Shown piece by piece: positions 18,240 to 26,492 of a stretch of DNA of 55,093 bases. Where the stretch lies: contig CAZOWW010000021.1 in NCBI GenBank assembly GCA_964583765.1, positions 1 to 55,093 on the forward strand. The letters are read 5' to 3'. The notes beneath the pieces were generated by a model. It ran no database searches. It had not been told where the DNA came from and was given only the letters and a program-made list of their open reading frames with translations. The translations under genes were made by a program, and so were the position numbers. The stretch is from CAZOWW01 sp964583765. Its GTDB lineage: Bacteria > Actinomycetota > Actinomycetes > Actinomycetales > Kineosporiaceae. Each line of letters starts with the position of its first letter. Position 1 is the stretch's first letter.

Positions 18240-18552
18240 TATTACGGCGACCGGGCGATCCCGCCGATCGTGACCGTTCGTCTCAGGAGATCCTCCGCTC
18301 GGCGCAGCCATCAATTCCCGGGCCGCCGGGTATTCGGGTCGACCGTGGTATTTCAGGCGGCGTGGCGCGGTCACCGCGCCGCCACTACCGCCTGCCCCAC
18401 CGGAGCCGGGCAGGTGCCGGGACCGGCGGCGGGTGCCGCGCTACCATCGCTGCGAGATCGTGGGCGGCCGCCGTGCACGGTGGTCCGCGGTCCGCATCCA
18501 GGACGCCCCGGCCCCGGGGCCGCCGCAGCGCCGAGCAGGTCGGAGACCACGG
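18240..18552. other. Divergent region between ctaE and the receiver-like gene
   Basis: A 313-bp non-coding stretch that must hold the ctaE-qcr promoter and that of the receiver-like gene. It contains an almost perfect inverted repeat, GGCGCGGT-C-ACCGCGCC, at 18364-18380, centred in the gap, which could be an operator for the respiratory operon. A TACCAT (about 18441) may be the -10 of the rightward gene. No coding potential is evident. Confidence 0.4.
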
Positions 18553-19047
18553 ATGACGAGCACGACGATCCAGTCCGGTGACGGAGTGTCGGCTCCGCAG
18601 CGCGCGCTGCGCGTGCTGCTCTACAGCGACGACGTCGACACCCGGACCCAGGTGCGGTTGGCGATCGGCACCCGGCCGGCCGCGGACCTGCCCGTGGTCG
18701 AGTGGACCGAGTGTGCCACCGCCGCCGCGGTGATCGCGCAGGTGGACGCCGGGGGACTGGATCTGCTGGTGCTCGACGGCGAGGCCACCCCGGTGGGCGG
18801 TCTCGGCCTGTGCAAGCAGCTGCGGGACGAGTTCCGTCCCGGTCGCCCGGTGACCGGGGCGCCGGGCGCCTCCTCCCGGCACGTCGCGTCCGGTGAGTTC
18901 CCCCCGGTGCTCGTGCTGACCGGTCGTGCCCAGGACGCGTGGCTGGCCACCTGGTCCGGTGCCGACCTGGCGGTCGCCGCCCCGCTGGACCCGCTCGTGC
19001 TCGCGCAGTCCCTGGCCACTCTCGCCCGCCGCCGCCTGGAGCAGTGA
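18553..19047 (+). CDS. Response-regulator receiver-like protein
   Basis: A 164-residue stand-alone receiver-like protein without an output domain. It has an acidic start (LRVLLYSDDVDTRTQV), a candidate phosphoacceptor in LLVLDGEATPVGGLGL, and a Thr in VLVLTGR at the usual switch position. The lysine normally seen in the KP motif near the end is missing (LAVAAPLDPLV). There is also an insertion of about 20 residues (GRPVTGAPGASSRHVAS) before the fourth strand. It is conserved, from memory, next to trpD and the respiratory genes in actinobacteria. ATG 18553 follows GGAGACC. Its stop is 7 nt before trpD, so the two are co-transcribed. Signalling through phosphorylation is doubtful. Confidence 0.75.
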   Translation: MTSTTIQSGDGVSAPQRALRVLLYSDDVDTRTQVRLAIGTRPAADLPVVEWTECATAAAVIAQVDAGGLDLLVLDGEATPVGGLGLCKQLRDEFRPGRPVTGAPGASSRHVASGEFPPVLVLTGRAQDAWLATWSGADLAVAAPLDPLVLAQSLATLARRRLEQ

Positions 19048-19054
19048 TCCGATC

Positions 19055-20125
19055 ATGACGACCGTCCCGGCCCCCGGACCCACCGCCGCCGAGGCCGCCC
19101 CGACCTGGCCGAACCTGATCGCCTCGGCCCTGGCCGGCAAGGACCTGGACCGGACGCAGACCGCCTGGGCGATGGACCAGGTGATGACCGGATCGGCGAC
19201 CCCGGTGCAGATCGCGGGGTTCCTGGTCGCACTGCGGGCCAAGGGCGAGACCGTGGACGAGCTGTCCGGCCTGGTCGACGTGATGCTGCGGCATGCGGTG
19301 CGCATCCAGGTCGACGGTCCGGCCGTGGACATCGTCGGCACCGGCGGCGACCGGTCGCACTCGGTGAACATCTCGACCATGGCCGCGATCGTGGTCGCGG
19401 GGACCGGCCTGCGGGTGGTCAAGCACGGCAACCGCGCCGCCTCCTCGTCCTCGGGGGCGGCCGACGTGCTCGAAGCGCTCGGCCTGCGCCTCGACCTGTC
19501 CGCCGATCGGGTGGCCGAGCTCGCCCACGAGGTGGGCATCACCTTCTGCTTCGCCCAGGTGTTCCACCCCGCGATGCGGCACACCGCGATCGTGCGGCGT
19601 GAGCTGGGGGTGGCGACGGCGTTCAACTTCCTCGGCCCGCTGACCAACCCGGCCCAGCCCGAGGCGGCCGCGATCGGCGTCGGCGACCCGCGGATGGCAC
19701 CGCTCATGGCCGGCGTGCTCGCCGACCGCGGCACGTCGGCCCTGGTCTTCCACGGGGACGACGGACTGGACGAGTTGTCCACGACGACCGTGTCCCGGGT
19801 GTGGGTGGTCTCGGACGGCACCGTGCACCAGGAGGTCGTCGACCCGCAGGCGTTGGGGCTGCCCCGCGCCACCCTGGCCGACCTGAGGGGTGGGGACGCC
19901 CGGCACAACGCCGACGTGGTGCGTCACCTGCTCGCCGGCGAGCGGGGGTTCGTGCGGGATGCCGTGCTGCTCAACGCTGCCGGGGCCCTGGTCGCGGCCG
20001 GGCGCGGCGGCACCGGATCGCTGGCCGAGCGGCTCTCCGTGACCCTGGTCGAGGCCGCCGCCTCGGTGGACGGTGGCGCCGCGGCGGGGGTCCTGGACGC
20101 CTGGGTGGCTGCTTCCCGGCGGTGA
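19055..20125 (+). CDS. trpD: Anthranilate phosphoribosyltransferase
   Basis: TrpD transfers the phosphoribosyl group of PRPP to anthranilate, the second step of tryptophan synthesis. The 356-residue product has the PRPP motif VDIVGTGGDRSHSVNIST, KHGNRAASSSSGAADVLEALG and the Mg-binding DGLDELS, followed by FNFLGPLTNPA earlier in the chain. Length is normal with a short N-terminal addition. It stands alone, apart from other trp genes, as in M. tuberculosis (Rv2192c, from memory). ATG 19055 is 7 nt after the receiver-like gene. Confidence 0.95.
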   Translation: MTTVPAPGPTAAEAAPTWPNLIASALAGKDLDRTQTAWAMDQVMTGSATPVQIAGFLVALRAKGETVDELSGLVDVMLRHAVRIQVDGPAVDIVGTGGDRSHSVNISTMAAIVVAGTGLRVVKHGNRAASSSSGAADVLEALGLRLDLSADRVAELAHEVGITFCFAQVFHPAMRHTAIVRRELGVATAFNFLGPLTNPAQPEAAAIGVGDPRMAPLMAGVLADRGTSALVFHGDDGLDELSTTTVSRVWVVSDGTVHQEVVDPQALGLPRATLADLRGGDARHNADVVRHLLAGERGFVRDAVLLNAAGALVAAGRGGTGSLAERLSVTLVEAAASVDGGAAAGVLDAWVAASRR

Positions 20126-20131
20126 CCGCCC

Positions 20132-20222
20132 GCTACCGGTGCCTGTCGCTACCAGCGGCTGCTGCTACCGGTACCTTTTCCCGTGACTGCCGCTACCAGC
20201 GGCTGCCGGTCACCGGTGACCG
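20132..20222. repeat. Short repeats and 16-bp palindrome after trpD
   Basis: The 16-mer CGCTACCAGCGGCTGC occurs at 20147-20162 and again at 20191-20206, 44 bp apart, with related GCTACCGGT copies at about 20132 and 20164. A perfect 16-bp palindrome, CGGTCACCGGTGACCG, follows at 20207-20222. The cluster lies between the convergent trpD and Lrp-like genes, where it may act as a terminator region. Confidence 0.6.
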
Positions 20223-20271
20223 CGGGAGACGATCCGCGGTCACCGTCCTGAGGGCCTCGGTCCTCCCGGGA

Positions 20272-20556
20272 TCAGTCGTCCCCGAGCCCGAGGTCGAAGG
20301 CGGCCTCGAGATCGTGCCGGCTGTAGGCCCGGAAGGCCAGGTAGGTCGTGGTCTCCCGGATGTGCCCGATCTTGCCGATGCGGTCGGCGATCACGCCTGC
20401 CAGCTCGTCGTGCTCACGGACCCGGACGAGGGCCACGAGGTCGACGTCCCCGGTGACCGAGTACACCTCGGCCACGCCATCGAGCTCGGCCAGTGTCATG
20501 GCCACCTCGGGGATCCGGTCGACGTCGGTCTTGATGAGCACGATCGCGGTGATCAC
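20272..20556 (-). CDS. Lrp/AsnC ligand-binding (RAM) domain protein
   Basis: A 94-residue stand-alone RAM domain: ITAIVLIKTDVDRIPEVAMTLAELDGVAEVYSVTGD (shown in part), then VDLVALVRVREHDELAGVI and GHIRETTTYLAF. It is the effector-binding and oligomerisation part of Lrp/AsnC regulators without the DNA-binding helix-turn-helix. Such proteins bind amino acids and may tune a full Lrp regulator elsewhere. GTG 20556 follows GAGGAGG at good spacing; a longer frame upstream would enter the nuclease gene. It is convergent to trpD, and a link to tryptophan or other amino-acid sensing is a guess from position only. Confidence 0.85.
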   Translation of the reverse strand: MITAIVLIKTDVDRIPEVAMTLAELDGVAEVYSVTGDVDLVALVRVREHDELAGVIADRIGKIGHIRETTTYLAFRAYSRHDLEAAFDLGLGDD

Positions 20557-20689
20557 GCTGCCTCCTCGTCCCTGCCGGAGCATGTCCGGCTCTCGTGACT
20601 GCCGGACCGTGTCCGGCGCGGTTCGTCTGTCGTGCCCCGCCTTCCGGGGACCTGTCCGGCCCGGGCGGCGCTGGCCCACATCCTGGCGG

Positions 20690-22585
20690 TCAGCTCGGCA
20701 GGACGTCCGCCCAATGCGGGGGACTCGCCGGGCGCGGCGCGCCGAACCGGGCCCGGTCCCGGCCCGCACCGTGGATCGGGCAGTCCCAGGTGCCGTCCAC
20801 CTCGATGATCCGCACGCCGGGTTGTTCCAGCCAGCTCAGTACCTGTTCGGTCTCCTCGGGGTACGCGGCCGGGAGCGGGGGTGGGGCCGGGGCCACGACC
20901 TCTCCCGTGCTGCGCAGGGCCTCGACCGCGGGCCGGGGATCAGCGCCCGGCGGGGTGAGGGTCGTGCCGGCGAGCCGGCCGTGGCGCACCAGCACGAGTT
21001 CCCAGCCGCCCACCCGTGCCCGCACTCCGGCGATCAGCTCGGGGATGGCGGCGAGCGGGGCCAGCCGCTGGCTCCGTGCGGCACCGTGCAGGAAGGCGAG
21101 CAGGCGGTCCCGGTGGGTGGCTGCCTCCTCGAACCGTTCCTGGGCGGCCAACGACTCGGCCCTGGCCAGGGCCGCGGTCACCACGGTCTCGGCGGACCCA
21201 CGCATGGCCCCGCGTACCGCGGCGGTGACCTCGGCGTAGGAGTCGGCGTCCTGGTCGCCGATGCACGGAGCACCGCACCGACCCAGCTCGGCCAGGATGC
21301 AGCTGCTCGCGCCGGGCCGGGGGGCGCGGGGCAGCCGGCCGGTGCAGCGGCGGATCGGGAACGCCTCCTGGAGCGCGGCCTGGGCCAGCTCGGCCTGCGC
21401 CACCGACGAGAACGGCCCGATGTAGGTGCCGCCGTCGTCGCGTACCTGGCGCACCACCGACAACCGCGGGAAGACCTCGGCCGTCAGTTTGAGCCAGGGG
21501 ACCCGTTCCGGGAACCGGGACCGCCGGTTGTAGCGCGGGGTGTGCTCGGCGATGAGCCGGAGCTCGCGGACCCGCGCCTCCAGGGGCGTCCGGCAGACCA
21601 CCGGGGTCACACTCGTGGCCAGCGCGATCATCTCGCGCATGCGGCTGCGTTGCTCGGCCGCGGTGAAGTAGCTGCGCACCCGGGTGCGGAGGTCCACCGA
21701 GGTGCCGACGTAGAGCACCCGGTCGTGCTCGTCCCGGAAGAGGTAGACCCCCGGGGAGTGCGGCAGCGCCTCCGCGAGGTGCCGCTTGCGCCGGGTCGAC
21801 GCCGGCACGCGCGAGGTGTAGGTCCGCAGTTCCTCCAGGGAGTGCACGCCGAGGTTGCCGATGCGTTCGATGAGCGCGTGCAACACGTGCACGGTGGCCC
21901 GGGCGTCGGTGAGCGCGCGGTGGTCCGGCGCGGTCGGTGAGCCGAAGAGCCGGGCCAGGGTGGCCAGCTTGCGGTTCGGTGCCTCGTCGGCGGTGACCAG
22001 GTGCCGGGCCAGCCGCACGGTGTCGACGACGTCCGGGTCCGGCCAGGAGCGCCCGGTGCTCCTGCAGGCCGCGCGGAGGAAGGACATGTCGAACGGCGCG
22101 TTGTGCGCCACCAGCACGCAGCCGGCCGCGAACTCCAGAAAGGTCGGCAGCACCGCGTCGATCCGCGGGGCCTCGGCCACCAGCGCATCGGTGATCCCGG
22201 TGAGCACCGAGATGAAGGCAGGGATCGGGGCACCCGGGTTCACGAGGGTCGCGAACTCGCCGAGGACCTCTCCGTGCCGCACCTTGACCGCGCCGATCTC
22301 GGTGATCCCCGACTCGTCGGGGGAGCCGCCGGAGGTCTCGAGGTCGACGACGACGAAGGTCACCTCGGACAGCGGGGTGCCGAGCTCGTCGAGGGTGCCC
22401 TGCACCATGCGCGCAGGCCCACGTGCCGGGACCGGGGGCGCGAGGGCGACGTCCCGGGGGACAGGGTGCGCGGGGCTGACGTCCGAGGGGAGCGGGCCCG
22501 CCGCAGTGTCCAGAAGGACCGGATCCGCGGACGCAGGCGAAGGGGGTCCGTGCCCGAGGACACGCGATCCCGTCGGATTGCTCAC
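20690..22585 (-). CDS. DEDDh exonuclease / GIY-YIG (UvrC-like) fusion nuclease
   Basis: A 631-residue fusion. Residues about 70-230 form a DnaQ-type 3'-5' exonuclease with the DEDDh set: VVVDLETSGG, AHNAPFDMSFL and DHRALTDARA. Residues about 265-350 form a GIY-YIG domain (SPGVYLFRDEHDRVLYVGTS). A UvrC-like middle with CILAELGRCGAPC and a UVR motif (ERFEEAATHRDRLLAFL) follows; the C-terminal RNase H-like and HhH parts of true UvrC are absent. This matches M. tuberculosis Rv2191 by architecture and position. A role in DNA repair is inferred. GTG 22585 is chosen because TAGGTT lies 7 nt upstream (leaderless); an ATG ten codons earlier would overlap that box. Confidence 0.88.
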   Translation of the reverse strand: MSNPTGSRVLGHGPPSPASADPVLLDTAAGPLPSDVSPAHPVPRDVALAPPVPARGPARMVQGTLDELGTPLSEVTFVVVDLETSGGSPDESGITEIGAVKVRHGEVLGEFATLVNPGAPIPAFISVLTGITDALVAEAPRIDAVLPTFLEFAAGCVLVAHNAPFDMSFLRAACRSTGRSWPDPDVVDTVRLARHLVTADEAPNRKLATLARLFGSPTAPDHRALTDARATVHVLHALIERIGNLGVHSLEELRTYTSRVPASTRRKRHLAEALPHSPGVYLFRDEHDRVLYVGTSVDLRTRVRSYFTAAEQRSRMREMIALATSVTPVVCRTPLEARVRELRLIAEHTPRYNRRSRFPERVPWLKLTAEVFPRLSVVRQVRDDGGTYIGPFSSVAQAELAQAALQEAFPIRRCTGRLPRAPRPGASSCILAELGRCGAPCIGDQDADSYAEVTAAVRGAMRGSAETVVTAALARAESLAAQERFEEAATHRDRLLAFLHGAARSQRLAPLAAIPELIAGVRARVGGWELVLVRHGRLAGTTLTPPGADPRPAVEALRSTGEVVAPAPPPLPAAYPEETEQVLSWLEQPGVRIIEVDGTWDCPIHGAGRDRARFGAPRPASPPHWADVLPS

Positions 22586-22592
22586 AGTGCTG

Positions 22593-22598
22593 AACCTA
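22593..22598 (-). promoter_or_regulatory. -10 box (TAGGTT) for leaderless nuclease transcript
   Basis: TAGGTT on the minus strand ends exactly 7 nt before the GTG at 22585, so transcription should start at or next to the start codon. Confidence 0.5.
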
Positions 22599-22652
22599 CG
22601 GCTCAGGGGTGACATCTCGCTGCTGACCGTGGCGGACCGTAGGAGGGCTCAC

Positions 22653-22658
22653 TAGGCT
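22653..22658 (+). promoter_or_regulatory. Putative -10 box TAGGCT for the zinc-ribbon/NYN operon
   Basis: TAGGCT about 110 nt before the zinc-ribbon gene, matching other -10 boxes in the window. A start near 22665 would give a leader of about 100 nt. Confidence 0.45.
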
Positions 22659-22766
22659 GCCCCGGCGATGCCCTGTCATCGGACCTTAGGGCGGGCGCGT
22701 CGCGGACCGAGCTTCGGCACCGCACCCCGGTGTCGGAGCCGTCACCCTTCGAGCAGGGAGGTCGCC

Positions 22767-23117
22767 ATGGGAATACCCACGCCGGGCGGCAGCACCCGCT
22801 GGCGGTGCCGCAGTTGCGGGAACCTCACCCGGTTCGACGTCACTCGCACCGCGCGGGAAGTCGACTTCATCCACTTCGACCTGGCCGGGAACCCCCGGCT
22901 GGAGGAGCGGACCGTGCTCGAGGAGACGGTCGAGTCGGTGCGCTGCCGCTGGTGCGCGGCGGTCGACCAGATCGACCTCGTGCCCCGGCCCGGTGCTCCG
23001 GCACCGGAACCCGAGGGGGCCGCACCGGAACCCGGTACCGCGGTGCCGGGACCCGACGGCACGACGGAACCCGGCGACGTGGCGGCCGGGGTTGCCGGTC
23101 GGGGCGAGGCCAGGTGA
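22767..23117 (+). CDS. Small zinc-ribbon protein
   Basis: A 116-residue hypothetical protein. Two pairs of cysteines, CRSCG near residue 13 and CRWC near residue 60, fit a zinc ribbon whose middle (FIHFDLAGNPRLEERTVLEE) is hydrophilic. The last 40 residues are Pro/Glu/Gly-rich (PEPEGAAPEPGTAVPGPDG). ATG 22767 follows AGGGAGG; an ATG at 22668 is possible but gives a basic, featureless extension. The stop overlaps the NYN-domain gene in GTGA, so the two proteins are co-translated and probably work together. No function is recognised. Confidence 0.75.
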   Translation: MGIPTPGGSTRWRCRSCGNLTRFDVTRTAREVDFIHFDLAGNPRLEERTVLEETVESVRCRWCAAVDQIDLVPRPGAPAPEPEGAAPEPGTAVPGPDGTTEPGDVAAGVAGRGEAR

Positions 23118-24418
23118 GTGTTGCCCCCCTGCCGCGATCCGTGCGGCACCGGGTGGTCGCCCTCGCCGGGCAGGTGCTCGGGGGGTTGCCCGAGGTCGAG
23201 GTGCCCGCCGCACTGCGGCGGGTGCGGGAGTTCGCCCCGAACAGGCGGGCCCAGGCCGGCGCAGGGCCGTTGGCGGTCGTGCTGGAACGTGATCCGGCGT
23301 TCCGACAGCAGGTGGCCGCGGCCTGGCGTTCGGCGCATCCGGACCTCGCCGGGGAACTGGAGCGCGGGCGTGACCCCTCCTCGGCCGACCCGGGGGAGAT
23401 GCTGGCCGGGATCTTCCTGCTGCGTCCGCCGGGCTGGACCGAGCTGGCCGAGGTACTCACCCGTGCGGTCGGGGAGGCCGAGCGGGAGGGGAACGTCCGG
23501 GGGCGGGCAGCCGGGGACCGCGCGGAGGTGGCCCGGCTGACCGGGGAGCTGGACGTGCTGCGGGGCAGGCTCGCCGAGGCCCAGCAGGCCGTGCAGGTCG
23601 CGGAGACCGAGATCACCACCCTGCGACGGCAGGCACGCAGACTGCGGGCGGACGCCGACCGTGCCCGGGCCGCCGCCCGGGCCGCCGAGGCGCGGGCCGA
23701 CCAGGAACGCGCCGACAAGGAGACGCTGCGGTCGGCCGCGGCCGAGGAACTACGCCGGGCCGTGGAGCGGGCCGACCAGGAACAGGCCAGGGCGGACCTG
23801 CTGCGTCGCGCCGAACGTGAGGGCCGTTCCCTCGCCGAGACACGGCTGCGGCTGCTCGTGGACACCCTCGTGGACGCCGCCACCGGCCTGCGACGCGAAC
23901 TGGCCCTGCCGTCCGCGAGCCTGCACCCGGCGGATCTGGTGGCCGAGGAGACCGCCCGGGCCGACGACGGCTCCGCGGGCCCACCCGGGCGGGGCTACGC
24001 CCAGGACGATCCGGCACGTCTGGAGGACCTGCTCGCCCTTCCCCGCGTGCACCTGCTGGTCGACGGGTACAACGTCACCAAGACGGTCTGGGACACCCTG
24101 GTCCTGGCCGAGCAGCGCAGGCGGCTGGTCGACGGGCTGACCGCGCTCGCCGCGCGCACCGGGGCCGAGGTGACCTGCTGCTTCGACGGGGCCGAGGCCG
24201 ACACCCGCGGGTTCGTGCGTCCTCGGGGCATCCGGGTGCTGTTCTCGGAGGCCGGTACCACCGCGGACACGCTGATCCTGCGCCTGGTCCGGGCCGAACC
24301 GCCCGGCCGGGTCGTCGTGGTGGTGTCCAGCGACGCTGAGGTCGCGGGCGGAGCGGCGGCCCTGGGCGCGCGGGCGGTCCCCTCGTCCGTGTTGGCCCGG
24401 CTGCTCTTCCGGGTCTGA
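23114..24418 (+). CDS. NYN-domain (YacP-like) putative RNA-binding/ribonuclease protein
   Basis: A 434-residue protein in three parts: an N-terminal helical region, a long coiled coil (about residues 125-260, Ala/Arg/Glu/Gln-rich) and a C-terminal NYN/PIN-like domain. The latter starts HLLVDGYNVTKT and continues through FDGAEAD, ILRLV and VVVVSSDAEVA, giving the acidic residues of PIN-like nucleases. YacP relatives cleave or bind structured RNA. GTG 23114 overlaps the zinc-ribbon stop by 4 nt. The coiled coil suggests oligomerisation or ribosome/RNA scaffolding. The RNA target cannot be seen. Confidence 0.85.
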   Translation: MSVAPLPRSVRHRVVALAGQVLGGLPEVEVPAALRRVREFAPNRRAQAGAGPLAVVLERDPAFRQQVAAAWRSAHPDLAGELERGRDPSSADPGEMLAGIFLLRPPGWTELAEVLTRAVGEAEREGNVRGRAAGDRAEVARLTGELDVLRGRLAEAQQAVQVAETEITTLRRQARRLRADADRARAAARAAEARADQERADKETLRSAAAEELRRAVERADQEQARADLLRRAEREGRSLAETRLRLLVDTLVDAATGLRRELALPSASLHPADLVAEETARADDGSAGPPGRGYAQDDPARLEDLLALPRVHLLVDGYNVTKTVWDTLVLAEQRRRLVDGLTALAARTGAEVTCCFDGAEADTRGFVRPRGIRVLFSEAGTTADTLILRLVRAEPPGRVVVVVSSDAEVAGGAAALGARAVPSSVLARLLFRV

Positions 24419-24531
24419 GTCTCCGCCTGCGCCCGCGAAAGTCGTGGCACGGAGTTGTCGGAGGGGTCACCTACCGTCATGAGCACATCGACCAGGCCGG
24501 TCGATGGAGGCACGAGCATCCGGGAGTGGTC

Positions 24532-24789
24532 ATGCTCATCGACTGTGACACCTGCGTGGTACGGGGTCGCGACTGCGGCGACTGCGTGGTCTCGGTACTG
24601 CTGGGGGCTCCGCCCGTGCGTGGGGGCATCGACCTGGACGGCGCCGAGCAGACGGCTCTTGCGGTGTTGGCAGGCTCCGGCCTGGTGCCACCTCTGCGCC
24701 TGCTGCCTGTCGATCCGCCGCCGGCCGTGCCCGCACCGGCCTCGGGGCGTCGGGGTGGCGGCACGCACACGGGGCGGGTGGCCGGCTGA
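24532..24789 (+). CDS. Small twin-CxxC conserved actinobacterial protein
   Basis: An 85-residue protein beginning MLIDCDTCVVRGRDCGDCVV. Two CxxC motifs lie within the first 18 residues, and a conserved-looking IDLDGAEQTALAVLAGSGLVPPLRL segment follows. The tail is Pro/Gly/Arg-rich. From memory, similar small proteins occur at this place in many actinomycetes, next to the NlpC/P60 gene. The cysteines could bind zinc or an Fe-S cluster or act in thiol chemistry. ATG 24532 has GGGAG at 24522-24526; GTG 24526 is also possible. It stands about 110 nt after the NYN gene. Function unknown. Confidence 0.75.
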   Translation: MLIDCDTCVVRGRDCGDCVVSVLLGAPPVRGGIDLDGAEQTALAVLAGSGLVPPLRLLPVDPPPAVPAPASGRRGGGTHTGRVAG

Positions 24790-25353
24790 GGCGGAAGAGC
24801 CCCTGCGGAGCATCGGAGCGGGAGGGCTCCGACCGGGGGTGGAGGGGCGTCAGTCGGAGGGGGGCACCTGCGGGAGCGAAGAGCAGCGTGGGCATCGCCC
24901 CTCGCGGCACGCCGTTCCGGCGTCGTCGCGTGCAGTGACGGTCTCGTCGCAATAGGCTGACCGGGTGACCTCCTCTGGGTGACGAGTGGTCACTCGATCG
25001 GCAAATTCGGCGAACCATGGCCTCGTCTGTTGGACCTGGCGGCGGATCCGACTATCGTCGGGCGCGGTGCGGAACAGGACCGCGCCGTCCCGGAGGAGCT
25101 TGACCGCCTTCGAGGACCAGGACAGGCATCGCGTGGACGCCGCTTGTCGGAGTGCGTGCGGAGTCGGCGTGCATGCCTCTGTGGCCCATGGGGCCCGAGG
25201 TCAGTGCGGCCCGAGGGCCGGAGGAAACGGAGCTGTCTCCCAGTGCCGAGTCCCACGCAGTCCCATCGTTCTGCGCTGTCGCAGGCCCGTGAGGGCCTCC
25301 AGTGCCTCCCCGCACAGGTGCAGTGCTCTCTGACGTCGTCGTGGTACGGCCGG
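24790..25353. other. 564-bp region upstream of the NlpC/P60 gene
   Basis: Open frames here are shadow frames without recognisable domains. TAGGCT at 24953-24958 may be a -10 box. GTGAC-type half sites follow (GTGACC at 24965, GTGACG at 24979) and an imperfect inverted repeat CGAGTG-GT-CACTCG at 24983-24996. A long 5' leader of the hydrolase is likely. The c-di-AMP (ydaO) riboswitch often found before such genes was looked for and is not evident. Confidence 0.4.
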
Positions 25354-26448
25354 ATGGTCCCGAGGTGGCGCACCCGCGGGATGACCTTCCTGGCCGTCGG
25401 CTCGCTGGCCCTGACCGCGGGTCTCGTCGCCTCCGCCCCTCAGGCCGGCGCGACTCCGCAGCTGACCCTCGCGCAGGTGCAGGCGCGGGTGCACGGCCTG
25501 GAGCAGAAGGCCGACCAGGCGACCGAGACCTATGACGCGTTGCAGGAGCAGCTGGCCAGCCTGCAGGTGCGGGTGGGGGCGTCCAAGTCCCGCCTCGCCC
25601 AGGAACAGATCCAGATCGACCGCACCCGCAAGTCCCTGGGACGGTTGGCCGCCGAGGTGTACCGCGACGGTGCCCTCTCCGGCCTGGATCTGGTCCTCAG
25701 CGACGACCCCGATGCCGCACTCGCCCGTGACGGGCTCACCTCCAGCGTGGGTCAGCGCGAGGCGGACCTGATCCAGCGGCTCAAGGCGGCCAAGGCGCAG
25801 CTGCAGCAGGACACCGCGCAGGTGGCCGCCCATCAGGCGCAGCTCGCCAAGGCCGAGGCGCAGATCCAGCAGACGCGCAAGCAGATCGTCTCGATGATCG
25901 CCCAGGCCAAGGCCGAGCTGTCCCGGCTCCGTGCGTCCCAGCGTGCCGAGCTCGAGCGGGTGAGCCGGGCCAAGGAACGCGCCGCGATCGCCGCCGCGAA
26001 GAAGGCCGCCGCTGCGTCCGACTCCAGCAGCAGTGGCAGCAGCAGCGGGGACAGCGGCAGCTCCGTGGGCACCTCGTGCCAGGACGTCTCCATCAAGGCA
26101 CCGAACTCCCGGGCGGCCGCGGCGATCGCCTTCGCCTGCGACCAGATCGGCGACTCGTACGTGTGGGGCGCGGACGGGCCGAGCAGCTGGGACTGCAGCG
26201 GCCTGACCATGAAGGCCTGGGCCAAGGGCGGTGTCTCGTTGCCGCACAGCTCGCGCTCGCAGGCCGACTACGGCACGCGGGTCAGCCGCAGCGAGCTGGA
26301 GCCCGGGGACCTCGTCTTCTTCTACTCGCCCATCAGCCACGTCGGCATCTACATCGGCGATGGGCTGATGATCCACGCGCCGAATCCGAGCGAGAAGGTG
26401 AAGATCGCTCCGCTCTACGACTCGATGACCGCCGCCGTGCACCTCTGA
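25354..26448 (+). CDS. Secreted NlpC/P60 peptidoglycan endopeptidase
   Basis: A 364-residue exported protein: signal peptide (about residues 1-33, ending PQAGA), long coiled coil (about 40-225, Gln/Ala/Lys-rich), Ser/Gly linker (SDSSSSGSSSGDSGSS) and a C-terminal NlpC/P60 domain. The catalytic Cys is in SSWDCSGLTMKAW, the His in ISHVGIYIGDGLMIH. The coiled coil probably holds the enzyme autoinhibited until FtsEX-like activation, as in RipC (Rv2190c), which has the same genomic place. It cuts D-Glu to meso-DAP bonds in stem peptides. ATG 25354 directly precedes the signal peptide; the upstream frame is not supported. A 40-bp palindrome follows. Confidence 0.93.
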   Translation: MVPRWRTRGMTFLAVGSLALTAGLVASAPQAGATPQLTLAQVQARVHGLEQKADQATETYDALQEQLASLQVRVGASKSRLAQEQIQIDRTRKSLGRLAAEVYRDGALSGLDLVLSDDPDAALARDGLTSSVGQREADLIQRLKAAKAQLQQDTAQVAAHQAQLAKAEAQIQQTRKQIVSMIAQAKAELSRLRASQRAELERVSRAKERAAIAAAKKAAAASDSSSSGSSSGDSGSSVGTSCQDVSIKAPNSRAAAAIAFACDQIGDSYVWGADGPSSWDCSGLTMKAWAKGGVSLPHSSRSQADYGTRVSRSELEPGDLVFFYSPISHVGIYIGDGLMIHAPNPSEKVKIAPLYDSMTAAVHL

Positions 26449-26492
26449 GTCCCGCTCGTTCCTGAGCACCGTCCGAGCACCGCTCGCCTCGC

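Noticed and set aside
24965..24996. MtrA-type binding site before the NlpC/P60 gene
   Set aside because: GTGAC half sites are present, but spacing and flanks do not match a pattern I can rely on, and such half sites are frequent by chance.
24790..25353. Possible c-di-AMP (ydaO) riboswitch before the NlpC/P60 gene
   Set aside because: The conserved blocks expected for this class (GGGGAACCC-like, GGGTGAA, CCCGTCAGCTAACC-like) were not found on the plus strand. A covariance-model search would be decisive.
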